Part shown: in pieces, positions 1 to 10,684 of the stretch
How positions within the stretch are numbered: position 1 is the first letter of the stretch
How the letters are laid out: every line of letters starts with the position of its first letter
Origin: Strongylocentrotus purpuratus
Lineage: Eukaryota; Echinodermata; Echinoidea; Camarodonta; Strongylocentrotidae
Reading direction: 5' to 3'
Assembly (NCBI RefSeq): GCF_000002235.5
Contig: NW_022145609.1
Coordinates: forward strand, 37,436,130 to 37,500,129
DNA length: 64,000 nt
Made by a program: the position numbers and the translations under genes
The notes under the pieces: model-generated
Told to the model about the DNA's origin: nothing
The model's input: the letters and a program-made list of their open reading frames with translations, nothing else
Database searches by the model: none

Positions 1-290
1 GCTCATCTGACCGTGATTAAATGCCTAAAACCCCTAAGCTTCCGGGGGCTTTGCCCCCTGGATTCCATCTAGGGCCCTACGGCGGCCTCTTAGATGATCA
101 TCTGACGGTAATTTAATGCCTAAAACCCCTGATTTTTTTGGGCTCCGCCCCCTGGACCCCACGCCAAATAGTGACTTGCCAGTGTCACAAAATAATAAGG
201 TATACACAAAAATATGCTCATCTGACCTTAATTAAACGCCTAAAACCGCTGGGCTTCCGGGGGCCGGCTCCGCCGCCTCGACCCCACCTC
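1..290. repeat. Degenerate ~110-bp tandem repeat, inverted copy at 58.9 kb
   Basis: Two to three units share the phrases CATCTGAC(C/G)GTAATTTAA, TGCCTAAAACCCCT and GGGCTCCGCCCCCTGGA. The same phrases occur in reverse complement at about 58,920-59,097, so this is a dispersed repeat and not a local expansion. The GC-rich centre can fold on itself. No coding potential is visible. It runs straight into the next array. Confidence 0.75.
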
Positions 291-1830
291 TTTGAAATTC
301 AGACAAGGATTAAGAGTATAGAGAACGGTACAACGCATCGTTTTCTTTCTCGCGCAGGAGGGGAGGAGGGGGGGGGGGGGGGGACTGAATTGAGACGAGG
401 ATTCAGATTCAGAGGCGAGAACGGTAATACGAATCTTTAATTATTTAATGAAACGTAAAAGCTTATGCGCTTCGCGCGGGATGGAGGGGGAACTAAATTC
501 CGATGAGGATTTTTTTCGAGAACGGTACAATGAATCGTCTTCTTCTCTAATGATTAAATGAAGATTAAAAGCTTAAGCGCTTTGCGCGGGAGGGGGGAGC
601 CTGAATTCAGACGAGGATTAAGAGTCGAGAACTGTACAACAAATCGTCTTCTTTCTCTAATGATTTAATGAAACGTAGAAGCTTCCGCGCTTAGCGCAGG
701 AGGGGGAGGGGGAGGAACTGAATTTAGACAAGGATTAAGAGTCGAGAACTGTACAACGAATCGTCTTCTTCTCTAATGATTTTATGAAAATTAAAAGCTT
801 CCGCGCCTCGCGCGGGATGGGGGAACCTGAATTCAGACGAGGATTAAGAGTCGAGAACTGTAAAACGAATCTTCTTCTTTCTCTAATGATTTAATGAAAC
901 GTAGAAGCTTCCGCGCTTCGCGCAGGAGGGGGAGGGGGGGGGACTGATTTTAGACAAGGATTAAGAGTCGAGAACTTTACAACGAATCGTTTTCTTCCTC
1001 TAATAATTTAATGAAATGTAAAAGCTTCCGCGCTTCGCGCGGGAGGGGGGGGGGGGGGGGCATAATTCAGACGAGGATTAAGAGTCGAGAACGGTACAAC
1101 GAATCGTCTTCTTTCTTTAATAGTTTAATAAAACGTCAAAGCTTCCGCGCTTCGCGCAGGAGGGGGAGGGTGAGGAACTGAATTTAGACAAGGATTAAGA
1201 GTCGAGAACTGTACAACTAATCATTTTCTTTCTCTAATGATTTAATGAAATGTAAAAGCTTCCGCTCTTCGCGCGGGAGGGGGGGAGGGGAAAAACTAAA
1301 TTCAGACGAGAATTATTTTTTGAGAACGGTACAATGAATCGTTTTCTTTCTTTAATAGTTTAATAAAACGTCAAAGCTTCCGCGCTTCGCGCAGGAGGGG
1401 GAGGGGGGGGGGGGGACTGAATTGAGACAAGGATTAAGAGTCAAGAACAGTACAACGAATCGTCTTCTTTCTCTAATAATTTAATAAATCGTAAAATTTT
1501 CCGCGCTTCGCGCGGGAGGGGAAAAACTAAATTCAGACGAGAATTATTTTCGAGAACGGTACAACGAATCGTCTTCTTTCTTTAATAGTTTAATAAAACG
1601 TCAAAGCTTCCGCGCTTCGCGCAGGAGGGGGAGGGGGCTGAATTTAGACAAGGATTAAGAGTCGAGAACTGTACAACGAATCGTCTTCTTTCTCTAATAA
1701 TTTAATAAGTCGTAAAATTTTCCGCGCTTCGCGCGGGAGGAGAAAAACTAAATTCAGACGAAAATTATTTACGAGAACGGTACAACGAATCGTCTTCTTT
1801 CTCTAATAATATAATGAAACGTCAAAGCCT
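290..1830. repeat. CpG-rich tandem array, ~115-bp monomer, about 12-13 units
   Basis: Each monomer holds a CCGCGCTTCGCGC box, a G-run of variable length, a phrase like TCAGACGAGGATTAAGAGTCG, then GTACAACGAATCGTCTTCTT and AATGATTTAATGAAACGT. The boxes recur about every 110-120 bp from near 470 to 1,725. From about 1,020 on, units alternate between a GCGGGAGG form followed by AATTATTTTCGAGAACGG and a GCAGGAGG form followed by GACAAGGATTAAGAG, which suggests a ~230-bp dimer register. The G-run length varies most, as expected from slippage. Confidence 0.88.
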
Positions 1831-1839
1831 GGGAGGGGG

Positions 1840-1958
1840 AACTCGCCCCCCCCCCCCGCATTACGTCACTGTTGGTCACCATAACGTACCAATATTTGGC
1901 TCGCATAATTTCAAATTTGGCCCCCCCCCCCCCTAAGAAATCCTGGATCCGCGCCTGG
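1840..1958. mobile_element. Short MITE-like piece with C-runs
   Basis: Two long C-runs bracket about 70 bp of unique sequence, and the block ends AAATCCTGGATCCGCGCCTG. This terminus type, a GGATCC next to a G/C run, recurs in the window near 18,825 and 59,255. Only one end is clear here, so the family is not assigned. No target duplication was found. Confidence 0.4.
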
Positions 1959-1960
1959 GC

Positions 1961-2182
1961 AACTGATAGCATTCTTAAAAGTAAATGGTTATCCTACAAC
2001 CTTAAATTGGTACAAATACCCCTAAAATAAGACCTAACTAATAAAATACAATTGGAATTACTCATGAGTATTCTTATTGTATTGTATTCAGGTATTGTAG
2101 TCTTATTGTATAGCTCTTATTTTGAGCGTATTTGTACCAAGGTTGTAGAGGAATCATGTACTTTGACGAAAGCTATCAGTTG
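1961..2182. mobile_element. Fold-back MITE, ~222 bp
   Basis: The left arm starts CAACTGATAGC and the right arm ends GCTATCAGTTG. Inside, CTACAACCTT and GGTACAAATAC on the left pair with GTATTTGTACC and AAGGTTGTAG on the right. The arms are about 75-85 bp with scattered mismatches, around an AT-rich loop. No coding sequence is present, so this would be a non-autonomous element. Confidence 0.7.
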
Positions 2183-2599
2183 TCTGATGATCGCTTGCAA
2201 GGCGTGAAACTCGGAGTAGCAACCATGCATGTCCCATTAGTCTGCCTTATTCAATATTGATATACCGGTATATTATGCTTTTGTATAAGCAAATGGTACT
2301 GGTACACTGAGCAAACTTCTGGGGGAAAAGATTTCTAAAATCGAGAAGTTTGGCCATGTTTTATAGGCTGAGTTGTCGCTCCATGGTGTAATCAGTAATA
2401 AAAAGAAAAGTCAGTACAGCCCACAAAATAGGATCAGATATCTATGATGACTCCAAAACCTTGCACTACACACCAATACTTACATGTTTATGCTAGATGA
2501 TCAACCTTTTCTGATTGCTTCCACACCGTTTCTTTCACAATGCAATCGCAAGACCAGACCTCAACTTTATCTTTAAATCCCAACCGCACCATCACATTT

Positions 2600-3225
2600 T
2601 AGAGACATATGGCTCCGTTTAGTCTCATTTCACAACGCCCCCTATCGTCAGAGCATGGTCAGATTCAGCAGCCTAACATGTTAGCCTATGGACGTTTTTT
2701 AAAAAATCGTTAAAAATTCATTTTTTGTTTAAACGAAAAGCACATCCACCCCGACGTACGTTATCACTAGCTCTTTCATTGGAGCCCTCATGTCTCATTG
2801 ACTTTTGAAAGTTCACCCACCGTAATTTTTCAAAATAGGTTGCAAGCTCGTCATTGCCTATAATACACATGTGAAACAAGTCTAACTTTGGACTCAGTTT
2901 ACCAAGCGATTTGAAGATTATAGGTCGAGCACACGAAACATAAAAAGCATGAATTATCATAGATCACTTCTGCCTATTTCGTTTTGTCCATTTCATCCAA
3001 CCCCCCACCGTAATTTTTCCATTTAGTAAAAGCAAACATTTTGCCGAGTTTAGCAAAAACATGAATATTCATGAACGGTCAGACAATACAGCCTTTTAGT
3101 ACGTAACGTATAGTGAATGGGAATGTGCGATGATCCGTGTAGGAGGTAGAGGTCAGTGGTTTGTGCTGGCAATGTTCACGCGAGCGAAAATGAGACAATC
3201 GGAGCAATATGAGCGCGCGCTTTGC
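2600..3225 (-). repeat. Inverted copy of the repeat at 31.2-31.8 and 47.9-48.5 kb
   Basis: Read on the minus strand, this matches copy A near 31,185-31,800 in many blocks: AACTTTCAAAAGTCAA, CCAATGAAAGAGCTAGTG, GGGGTGGATGTGCTTTTCG, GGCTAACATGTTAGGCTGCTG and CTGACGATAGGGGGCG. The order of the blocks is kept. The match ends near CAATATGAGCGCG at 3,210-3,225. It is a dispersed repeat that also makes up part of the large duplicated unit. Confidence 0.8.
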
Positions 3226-3640
3226 AGAGGTTCGGTTTAAATTACATCGTTATTTATAATTGTCGGAGAGTATAAAATGGGGATGAGCTTCTGAATCGAG
3301 ACAGTCTTTTACTTTTTGGAGTGGGTTTTTAGTTTTCGGAGCGACTTTTTTACTTTTCGGGCGACTTCTTGTTTTTTCTCATTCTTACTCCACTTCATTT
3401 GCCGCCATGAGATGCTAAAGCTTTAGCAGAGTTCGGGGCGCCCAGCCCTTATATGTAACTTTTCGTGATTCCTCGTGATTATGTAACTATTTTGTACTAA
3501 ATGTACTACTCACTTTAACACTTGACTTTTGTCGAGAATTTTCATTTCTTCGTTTGGTCTTTGTTCGTCTCTGGAACGTTACACGGGCTATGTTGCAGGC
3601 TGCCACCGGCCAAACCGGTCCGTTTCACAAACATTAACAC
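3226..3640 (+). promoter_or_regulatory. TATA-containing promoter-like stretch
   Basis: A TATAAAA box lies near 3,272 in GAGTATAAAATGGGGATGAG, followed about 30 bp later by GAGACAGTC. Short T-rich sequence repeats follow (CTTTTTGGAGTGGG, TTTTCGGAGCGAC, TTTTCGGGCGAC). No open frame of note follows. It could be the promoter of a lost gene or part of a solo terminal repeat of an old element, but no second end was found. Confidence 0.3.
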
Positions 3641-3890
3641 GTCAACCAATTCAAAATATCAAAAAATGTTAGACATTCATTATATGCAAGCCTGATCACA
3701 ACAAAATAAATTTCAAAATCTATTTTCCACATTGTATTATCCTCAGGACATGTACGAAATACAACACACAGCCATTTATAAAATTTACATTATGGAAGAA
3801 AGGAATATAATAGACTAGCCCATGCAGTAGCAGTACGTCTCAACATTCTGTGTGATAAAAGTGTTGAGATATTATGACGGCACTCATTTT

Positions 3891-4016
3891 TGCAATGACG
3901 ACCTTCGTCATTGCCTTGTTTTCGTTCACATTCTGCCCCATTAATATACTTATTGCAATGACGACCTTCGTCATTGCCTTGTTTTCGTTCACATTCTGCC
4001 CCATTAATATTCTTTT
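3891..4016. repeat. 63-bp perfect-looking tandem duplication
   Basis: Two adjacent copies of a 63-bp unit begin TGCAATGACGACCTTCGTCA and end at CCCCATTAATAT. The near identity points to a recent event. Frames on both strands stay open across it because 63 is a multiple of 3. I do not take this as evidence of a gene. Confidence 0.85.
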
Positions 4017-4024
4017 CCTCCTTA

Positions 4025-7000
4025 GTGTTTTCCTTATCCTTATCGTCAGGAGTCGCATTCGTTTTGCACGTAGTGTTTGTTATTCCTAGTTAGGTGCTTT
4101 CCTCATGTCCTTTTCCTTTCAAATTTCATAGGCATAGTCTCTAACATCTCATCAAGGTCACTACATTCTTCGATTTTCGAAATCACTCATGCATAACCGT
4201 CCAGGCGCCATTTTGTCCGTTTCTGGTCCATTTAAAGGCCTTTCTTTCTTCCTTCCTATCTCCACTATCCTAGATCCTACAACCTTCTAACAAATTCCTC
4301 TAGATAGTCTAAGAGATGTTCTTTAATCTGCGACGTATAACCTGACCTTCAAAATGCCGTCTTCGTACTCGAAATTCAAATCTGAAACCGACTCCGTCAA
4401 AAATCTCTCAAATTCTCGAAAATTTGACCCCTAAATAATCTAAAACTGCCATAACTTTCTCATATGAATTCCGTTTTGTATTTAAATCTCACAGTATCTT
4501 TATCTCATAATTGCACATAGCCATGCCAAATTTCACGCTCCAATGGCTTTGCACAACATAAATAGCGCCCTCTAAAGTTCTGGGAATTTGCTTTCTCTCT
4601 GTGGCCGTATCTCCATAATGGCTTGGCAAACCCGTACCCTTTTTTGGATTTAGATACTTGAAGATATGCCCTTTCCAGCCATATACAAAATTATATACCC
4701 TATCACTGACCAAATTTGAGAAAATTGCCCTCCAAATTCGCCATTTTCAAGAAAATTGAGAAATAACTTCACCTTGCTCTAAACCGGCGATCTTTATACC
4801 TACATCAATGAAACTTGGCAGACACATGTATCCATATACGTGACAACTTTCTGCTAAGTTTAGTAAATTGTAATGCCCTCTTCGCCAAGTTATCGCCCAA
4901 AATGATGAATTTACTATGCTTTACGTATTAGCGCGTTTGATGCGTGCAGTACGTTTTGCGCAGATGACAACGGTGTGAAACTGACCGCACTGAAGTGCCC
5001 TTTCGAATGATACCAAGTATGGTATATGTTCACGCAGAAAATTGTGAGTAAATCGCATTTGAACAAGTACGAATTCCGCCGAGTTTCCATGACGTCATTT
5101 TTTAAGACTGTTATTCGGTTGTGTTAGTATGGGCGGCCGTTCGTGCCAAAGCACGCGTCGTAACATGTTCATCATGCACCAAGTCATATTGGTTTTGCAC
5201 GCAGTGCTTGCGAGCCCTTTCTAGATCCCTTCCTCTACTCCAATTCCCTTCAAAACTCGTAGGCATAGTCTCTAGCATTCCTTCAAGGTCACTAAATTCT
5301 TCGTTCTCCGGAAACCCTCATGCGTGACCGTCCAGGCACCAATTTTTCCGTTTCGGGCCGTTTTGGTGACCTTTCTTTCGCCCTATCTCCACTATCACAG
5401 AAGCTACAGACTTCTTTCATATTGCTCTGGATAGTCCGAGAGTAGCTCCTTCATTTGACACGTAAAAACATGGCGTCATTGCACGCACATCGTTGTGACA
5501 CGATTGCATTTCTAGTCCTTGTTTTCCTTATCCTTATCGTCAGGAAATCGCATTCGTTTTGCACGTAGTGTTTGTGATTCCTAGTTAGGTGCTTTCCTCA
5601 TGTCCTTTTCCTTTCAAATTTCATAGGCATAGTTTCTAACATCTCATCAAGGTCACTACATTCTTCGATTTTCGAAATCACTCATGCATAACCATCCAGG
5701 CGCCATTTTGTCCGTTTCTGGTCCATTTTAAGGCCTTTCTTTCTTCCTTCCTATCTCCACTATCCTACATCCTACAACCTTCTAACAAATTCCTCTAGAT
5801 AGTCTAAGAGATGTTTTTTAATCTGCGACGCATAACCCGCCCTTCAAAATGCCATCTTCGTACTCAAAATTCAAATCTGAAACCGACTACGTCAAAAATC
5901 TCTCAAAGTCTTGAAAAATTGACCCCTAGATAAACTAAAACTGCCATAACTCTCTCATATAAATTCCGTTTGGTATTTAAATCTCACAGTATCTTTATCT
6001 TATATTTGCACATAGCCTTGCCAAATTTCACGCTCCAATGGCTTTGCAAAACATAAATAGCGCCCTCTAAAGTTCTGGGAATTGGCTTTCTCTCTGTGGC
6101 CGTATCTCCATAATGGCTTGGCAAACCCGTACCCTTTTTTGGATTTAGATACTTGAAGATATGCCCTTTCCAGCCATATACAAAATTATATACCCTATCA
6201 CTGACGAAATTTGAGAAAATTGCCCTCCAAATTCGCCATTTTCAAGAAAATTCCGAAATAACTTCAACTTGCTCTGAAATGGCGATCTTTATACCTACAT
6301 CAATGAAACTTGGCAGACATATGTATCCATATACGTGACAACTGTTTACCAAGTTTGGTAAAATTCGAATATGTCAGCGCAAAGTTATCGCCAAAAATGA
6401 TGAATTTACTATGCATTACGTAATAGCGCGTTTAATGCGTGCAATACATTGCGCGCAGATAGAAATGGTGTCAAACTGACCGCAATGAAGTGCCCTTTCG
6501 AATGATACCAAGTATGGTATATGTTTACACAGAAAATTGTGAGTAAATCGCATTTGAACAAGGGTCACTATACGAATTCCGCCCGATTATAACACTTATC
6601 GGCCATGACGTCATTTTTTCAGACTACTTTTCGCCCCCTAAACATCCTTTTTTTTCGTTGAAAATTTGCAATGACATTCCGAGATGCAATACGCAGGGCA
6701 CCTCGTGGCCGGATTTTTGAAATTAGTCAAGGGGGCCATTTAAGACGCCATTTTGTCCTTTAAATCTTTTTTAATTCACATATTTCGATAGGATTATCAT
6801 AGAAAAAAAGAGAGTAGTTTACAATAACAACCATGAAATTCTCTTTCCAATGATACCATATACGGCCCATAAAGAGACATAAAGAGAGAGAGAAAAAAAC
6901 AATTTAACTCCGGTCATAATACAGATCCTGTACGTTTTCCGCCCATGCATTACACGCATTGTCTATGGGGCAAATCGGGTTCACGCTTTTGACCCCTAGA

Positions 7001-7300
7001 ACGATCTTGATTGAAATGACGAACATGCAACTAATCCCATTTGTTTTTGCACGCAGTCCTTGCGAGCCCTTTCTAGGTTCTTTCCCCTATCCCAAATTTC
7101 TTTCAAACTTCGTAGGCATAGTCACTACCATCCCATCAAGGTCACTGTTGAGGTCTTTCTTTCGCCCTACCTATCTCCAATATCACAGAAGCTACAGACT
7201 TCGTACAAATTGCTCTGGATAGTCCGAGAGAAGCTCTTTCGTTTGACACGTATAAACATGGCGTCATTGCACGCACATCGTTGTGACACGATTGCATTTC
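4025..7300. repeat. ~1.5-kb tandem duplication (blocks X-Y-X'-Y')
   Basis: Block X (about 4,025-5,105) recurs as X' (about 5,520-6,605) at an offset near 1,494 bp, sharing TCCTTATCCTTATCGTCAGG, TAGTTAGGTGCTTTCCTCAT, GGCTTTGC and CAAGTATGGTATATGTT. Block Y (about 5,160-5,520, TTGCACGCAGTGCTTGCGAG to ATGGCGTCATTGCACGC) recurs as Y' near 7,040-7,300. X and Y also share diverged motifs (GGCATAGTCTCTA, TTCAAGGTCAC), so the unit itself looks internally duplicated. No protein is supported. 6,600-7,000 between X' and Y' shows nothing further. Confidence 0.8.
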
Positions 7301-7313
7301 TAGTTTTTGCTTG

Positions 7314-7500
7314 TACCTCTGACATTTTTACCTCTGACATTTTTTCCTCTGACATTTTTTCCTCTGACATTTTTACCTCTGACATTTTTACCTCTGACAT
7401 TTTTACCTCTGACATTTTTTCCTCTGACATTTTTTCCTCTGACATTTTTACCTCTGACATTTTTGCCTCTGACATTTTTACCTCTGACATTTTTACCTGG
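7314..7500. repeat. 15-bp minisatellite, about 12 copies
   Basis: The unit is CCTCTGACATTTTTA with T/A or T/G variation at the last positions, repeated at an exact 15-bp period for about 185 bp. Because 15 is a multiple of 3 and the unit has no stops, three frames are open at once (periods such as SDIFT, MSEVK, PLTFL). These are repeat translations and not proteins. Confidence 0.93.
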
Positions 7501-8553
7501 CACCGTTATAACATGTATTTGTTATCAATCAGTCGTGTCAGCTTTTTATCACTAACGCGTTTGTGTCTACACCGATTGGTCGTTACAATTAAGAGAAGTT
7601 AAACGAGACGTTAAGCAGGACGTAAATATACATTAGTGTGTCATAATAATAGCATTACGTCTATAAACATAAAAATGCTCTGTCGTTTGCCCTATATATT
7701 ATTTTTTTTTGTTCCAAAATGATAATTTGCTGTTAGCGATTGCCAAACGTGTTATAACATGTATTTGTTATCAATCAGTCGTGTTAGCTTTTTATTACTA
7801 ACGCCTTTGTCTCTACACTGATTGGTCGTTTCAAGAGACAAATATATCTACGTTTCTTAAGAAAAACGATGACCCCATAGCGTAAATAATTGTGCATTAA
7901 AATCAGTACTTGGTATTAAAAGGGCCATCCTGTATACAAAAGAGAGCAAAATAAATAAAGAATTAAAGACAATATATTGTTTAAACATGAAATCACATAA
8001 AAATCGTGCTCAATCTTGTCAAAACTTGTCTAGAATTACGAGAGACAAATTCGTGTCGTGTTTGTATAGAAGAAAAAACGTCTTGACAGAAAGTAAAACA
8101 AACAAAAAAGAGAAAGGTTCTTAGGCGTTGATATTTTTTTGCATCAAGTCTTTCGATGACAAATTGACAGATTCAGGCAAAGTGATGTAAAAATCAAAAT
8201 GTAAATCAATCAAATGGGGTTTACAAGCTCTAGTTAAAAACAAATCTTTAAAAGGCAAAAGTTAAATAAATATAAGTGTGTCAAAAAAATATCATAGCGT
8301 CTATGAACATGACAAAAAAGTGTTATTTTGTTATCAATACGTTTTTGTGTCTGCCCTGATTGGTCGTTATAATTAAGAGACGTTAAGCGAACCGTTAAGC
8401 AAGAAATAGATAAATATTAGTGTGTCATAATAATATCATTACGTCTATAAACATAAAACTGGTCTGTCGTTTGCCCTATATATTACTTTTGTTCGTTACA
8501 AAATGATAATTTACAGTTATCGATTCCCAAACGTGTTATAACATGTATTTGTT
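7501..8553. repeat. Satellite-like monomers (~240 bp) and associated 1.3-kb unit; left end of duplicated block copy A
   Basis: Monomers contain GTTATAACATGTATTTGTTA, CAATCAGTCGTGT, TGTCTACACCGATTGGTCG, GACGTTAAGCAAGACGTAAA and CTGTCGTTTGCCCTATATAT. The stretch is colinear with about 37,370-38,430, including the inserted segment TAAAAGGGCCATCCTGTATA. It is broken off at 8,553 in the middle of a monomer by the 14-kb block and picks up again at 22,716. Confidence 0.88.
8547..8553. repeat. 7-bp direct repeat ATTTGTT, left flank of the 14-kb block
   Basis: ATTTGTT precedes the left inverted repeat and recurs directly after the right one at 22,716-22,722. Uninterrupted monomers nearby (for example near 7,513 and 37,383) contain this sequence once, in GTATTTGTTATCA. 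That fits a target-site duplication made on insertion. Confidence 0.7.
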
Positions 8554-8712
8554 CACCTGATCCACATAATATCCTAGGTAGAACTATGGATCCTTGCGCT
8601 CGATATCCATAGGTTCGACCTAGGCCAGTGCCGTCTCCCCGTCTTTAGTGACGCAGGATCCAAGGTTTAACCAGGGAAACTGGTCTCCGTATATCAGCAT
8701 GTACATTACGCT
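8554..8712 (+). repeat. Left terminal inverted repeat of the 14-kb block
   Basis: 159 bp, inverted against 22,557-22,715. It is richer in GC than its surroundings and has shared phrases CCTAGGTAGAACTATGGATC, GCCGTCTCCCCGTCTTTAGT and GGGAAACTGGTCTCCGTAT. On its minus strand both copies keep a 28-residue frame starting MYML and ending GETALA before a stop. That frame may be chance or the relic of a larger one. Confidence 0.75.
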
Positions 8713-8739
8713 GCTATTGCTTAACACCGCGTTGTCAAG

Positions 8740-8880
8740 CGGTGGATGGAAGCATCGAAAACACAGCCAGAGCTCCAGCGCCGCAAATCGGCGCGCTGTG
8801 CACCCCCGATAGCCTGGGCTGGGCGACTCGCTGCTAGCGCTGGCCATGAATTGGCCGGCAGGGCATTCAGTGACCTGTTT
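8740..8880 (+). promoter_or_regulatory. CpG-rich promoter-like segment just inside the left TIR
   Basis: About 140 bp with many CpG and GC-rich words (GCGCCGCAAATCGGCGCGCT, GGGCGACTCGCTGCTAGCGC) stand out from AT-rich surroundings. It lies directly upstream of an ATG followed by a splice-donor consensus. There is no clear TATA box. CpG-rich TATA-less starts are common for animal housekeeping genes, so a host promoter is a reasonable reading but unproven. Confidence 0.35.
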
Positions 8881-8882
8881 TC

Positions 8883-8963
8883 ATGTCGACTTGGGAGGTT
8901 AAAAACCTCATAAAGACCGCGTTTTTCTGTGTTTTATTGAGTTGCATCGCTACTATCCCAGTG
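8883..8963 (+). CDS. Possible first coding exon, 27 codons, membrane-anchor-like
   Basis: ATG at 8,883 opens 27 codons to the splice-donor consensus GTG|GTAAGT at 8,964. The peptide starts MSTWEVKNLIKTAFF and continues with a hydrophobic run (CVLLSCIATIPV), which resembles a signal anchor or a mitochondrial inner-membrane N-terminus. It follows a CpG-rich segment. I found no convincing next exon, so this is only a candidate start of a host gene. No family is assigned. Confidence 0.3.
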
Positions 8964-10684
8964 GTAAGTCCTTAGTCACCATTTTGTATAACCTAGATAT
9001 AAAATAAGAATATAAAAAAATGTAAAAATGGAGATTATCCACCTCCAATAAGATGTGATTTCGTGGACGATCCCATCCCGGCCCGGCCCATGCAGTGCGG
9101 TGCTTGTGCAGTTTGGGCAAGTTGGGTAACAAGAAATAAGAAAATAAGGCAAGTGGTAATGATCTGGGCCTTGTGTTAACAATAAGTTTAACGCCAGTTG
9201 CAAAATGACAATGGACCAGTCTAGATCATTGTTGCATGCACAAATTGTTCAATCTGCTGACCATTAACCAATCAGAATATATGCAATCGAACGCAAAACT
9301 TAGTGTTAGTGTTACAGGGCCCAGATATTTTTCATGTTACTAAGTAACCTTGGAGTAGTACGTTTAAATGTTGCATTGTGTGTACTATTTTGTGGGTTAC
9401 TGGGGTGGTAGCATAGCTTATGGACTATCGACGTATACACATCAACATTGTATGGCCATAGGCCTACACTTTGATGTTTATTTGCAATGCGTATCGACTT
9501 TCAGACTGCGAAGTTAACTTTTCAATGGCAGAACTAACCGAGTCAGAATAATAAGTAGGGGAAAACGGCTTGTTTCTTGGTGTAGTTTGTAGATAAAGGA
9601 TGATTCAATGTTACAGTCTTTCTAGGCCTACCTCTAGACTGCACTTCTTTATTAAATAATGGGGCATTTGCATTAAAAACTGTTCGGCACCTTGGTAATC
9701 AGCAAACAACAACTCTGGATTCATGATGCTCTGGAAAGCTCCCAAAGAGCTTTGATTAAAACTTAAAAACATATTTACATAAAGATCTCTGCATTTACAT
9801 ATTGATAAAACACTTTTGCGACTGAACAAGAGCTCCCATAAGCAAAATGGTAATGTTTACTTTATTCCTTGCTTTTTGTAGTACACTTCTGTAGGAAATC
9901 ACCACATAGCTTTCTTTTGTGCATAAAGTCCTATAGCTAACCCAGAAGTATGAATATAGGCATACACAAACTGTATTAGATTTACTATGCACAGTATGCG
10001 GCCAATGCCTGCTCCTGAAAAAAGAATATGATCAAGGGAGTATGTACAGATCCAATTGAAGGGAATATATTTAACTAGGTTAGACATGTATAGTATGAAT
10101 CATCCTAATATTGTAAGAGTCTGCCACTTTCACTTGTATTCACCTGTCTTCTCAGGCTTCTTAGTAAGATAATGCCTTGTAATGCCCACCCATGGCTCAT
10201 AAAAAATAGCACTGCAATGGTTTCATTGATATACACCTACAAGTAGGTCTATCTCTATATATTATATATGTTATATATATTGGTAGAATTTTTGTCCAAC
10301 AGGTGCATAGTGATGATCATGATAATTTTTCCAAAGTATCAAGCTATATTTTGCCTTCTGCTGTTTTTTTTAATTATTACTTTAAAAATTAGTTACAAGC
10401 AACCATACTGCAATCTATTAAAATATGGATATAATCTTGCAAAGTCTTAAGGTCTTAATTAGAGAACATAGGAAAACAAGAGATTGCATCACTCAAATAT
10501 GGATATTGCTTAATAAGGATCCACAGGTAGCCATGAGAAATGTAGAAATAATAACCATCACGGATAATAAGTGCCCTGATGAATTTTTTATTCGTCCACT
10601 ATAAGTTATCATTTCATGATTCCTGGAATTTTTATTTAAATTAAATGAAAAATATCTTTTATCTTTTGTTTCTTTTATTTGACA
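8964..10684. other. Intron-like or intergenic DNA, no gene recognised
   Basis: AT-rich and mostly single-copy in this window. A minus-strand segment at 9,899-10,014 follows an acceptor-like tract (TTCTTTTTTCAG) and stays open for 37 codons with hydrophobic residues, ending in TGA with AATAAA close by (near 9,858 on the minus strand). A second frame of the same segment is also open, so I do not call it a gene. Confidence 0.4.

Noticed and set aside
3137-3590. Solo LTR of an old LTR retrotransposon
   Set aside because: TATA box and a TG-to-CA-like span are suggestive, but no matching second end, primer-binding site or target duplication was found.
7060-7602. 180-codon frame with repeated SDIFT and related frames on both strands
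   Set aside because: It is the translation of the 15-bp minisatellite plus flanking repeat; several frames are open at once and there is no start context or homology.
9899-10014. Minus-strand terminal exon with a hydrophobic 37-residue tail
   Set aside because: Acceptor and poly(A) signal are present, but a second frame is open too and no upstream exon was found.
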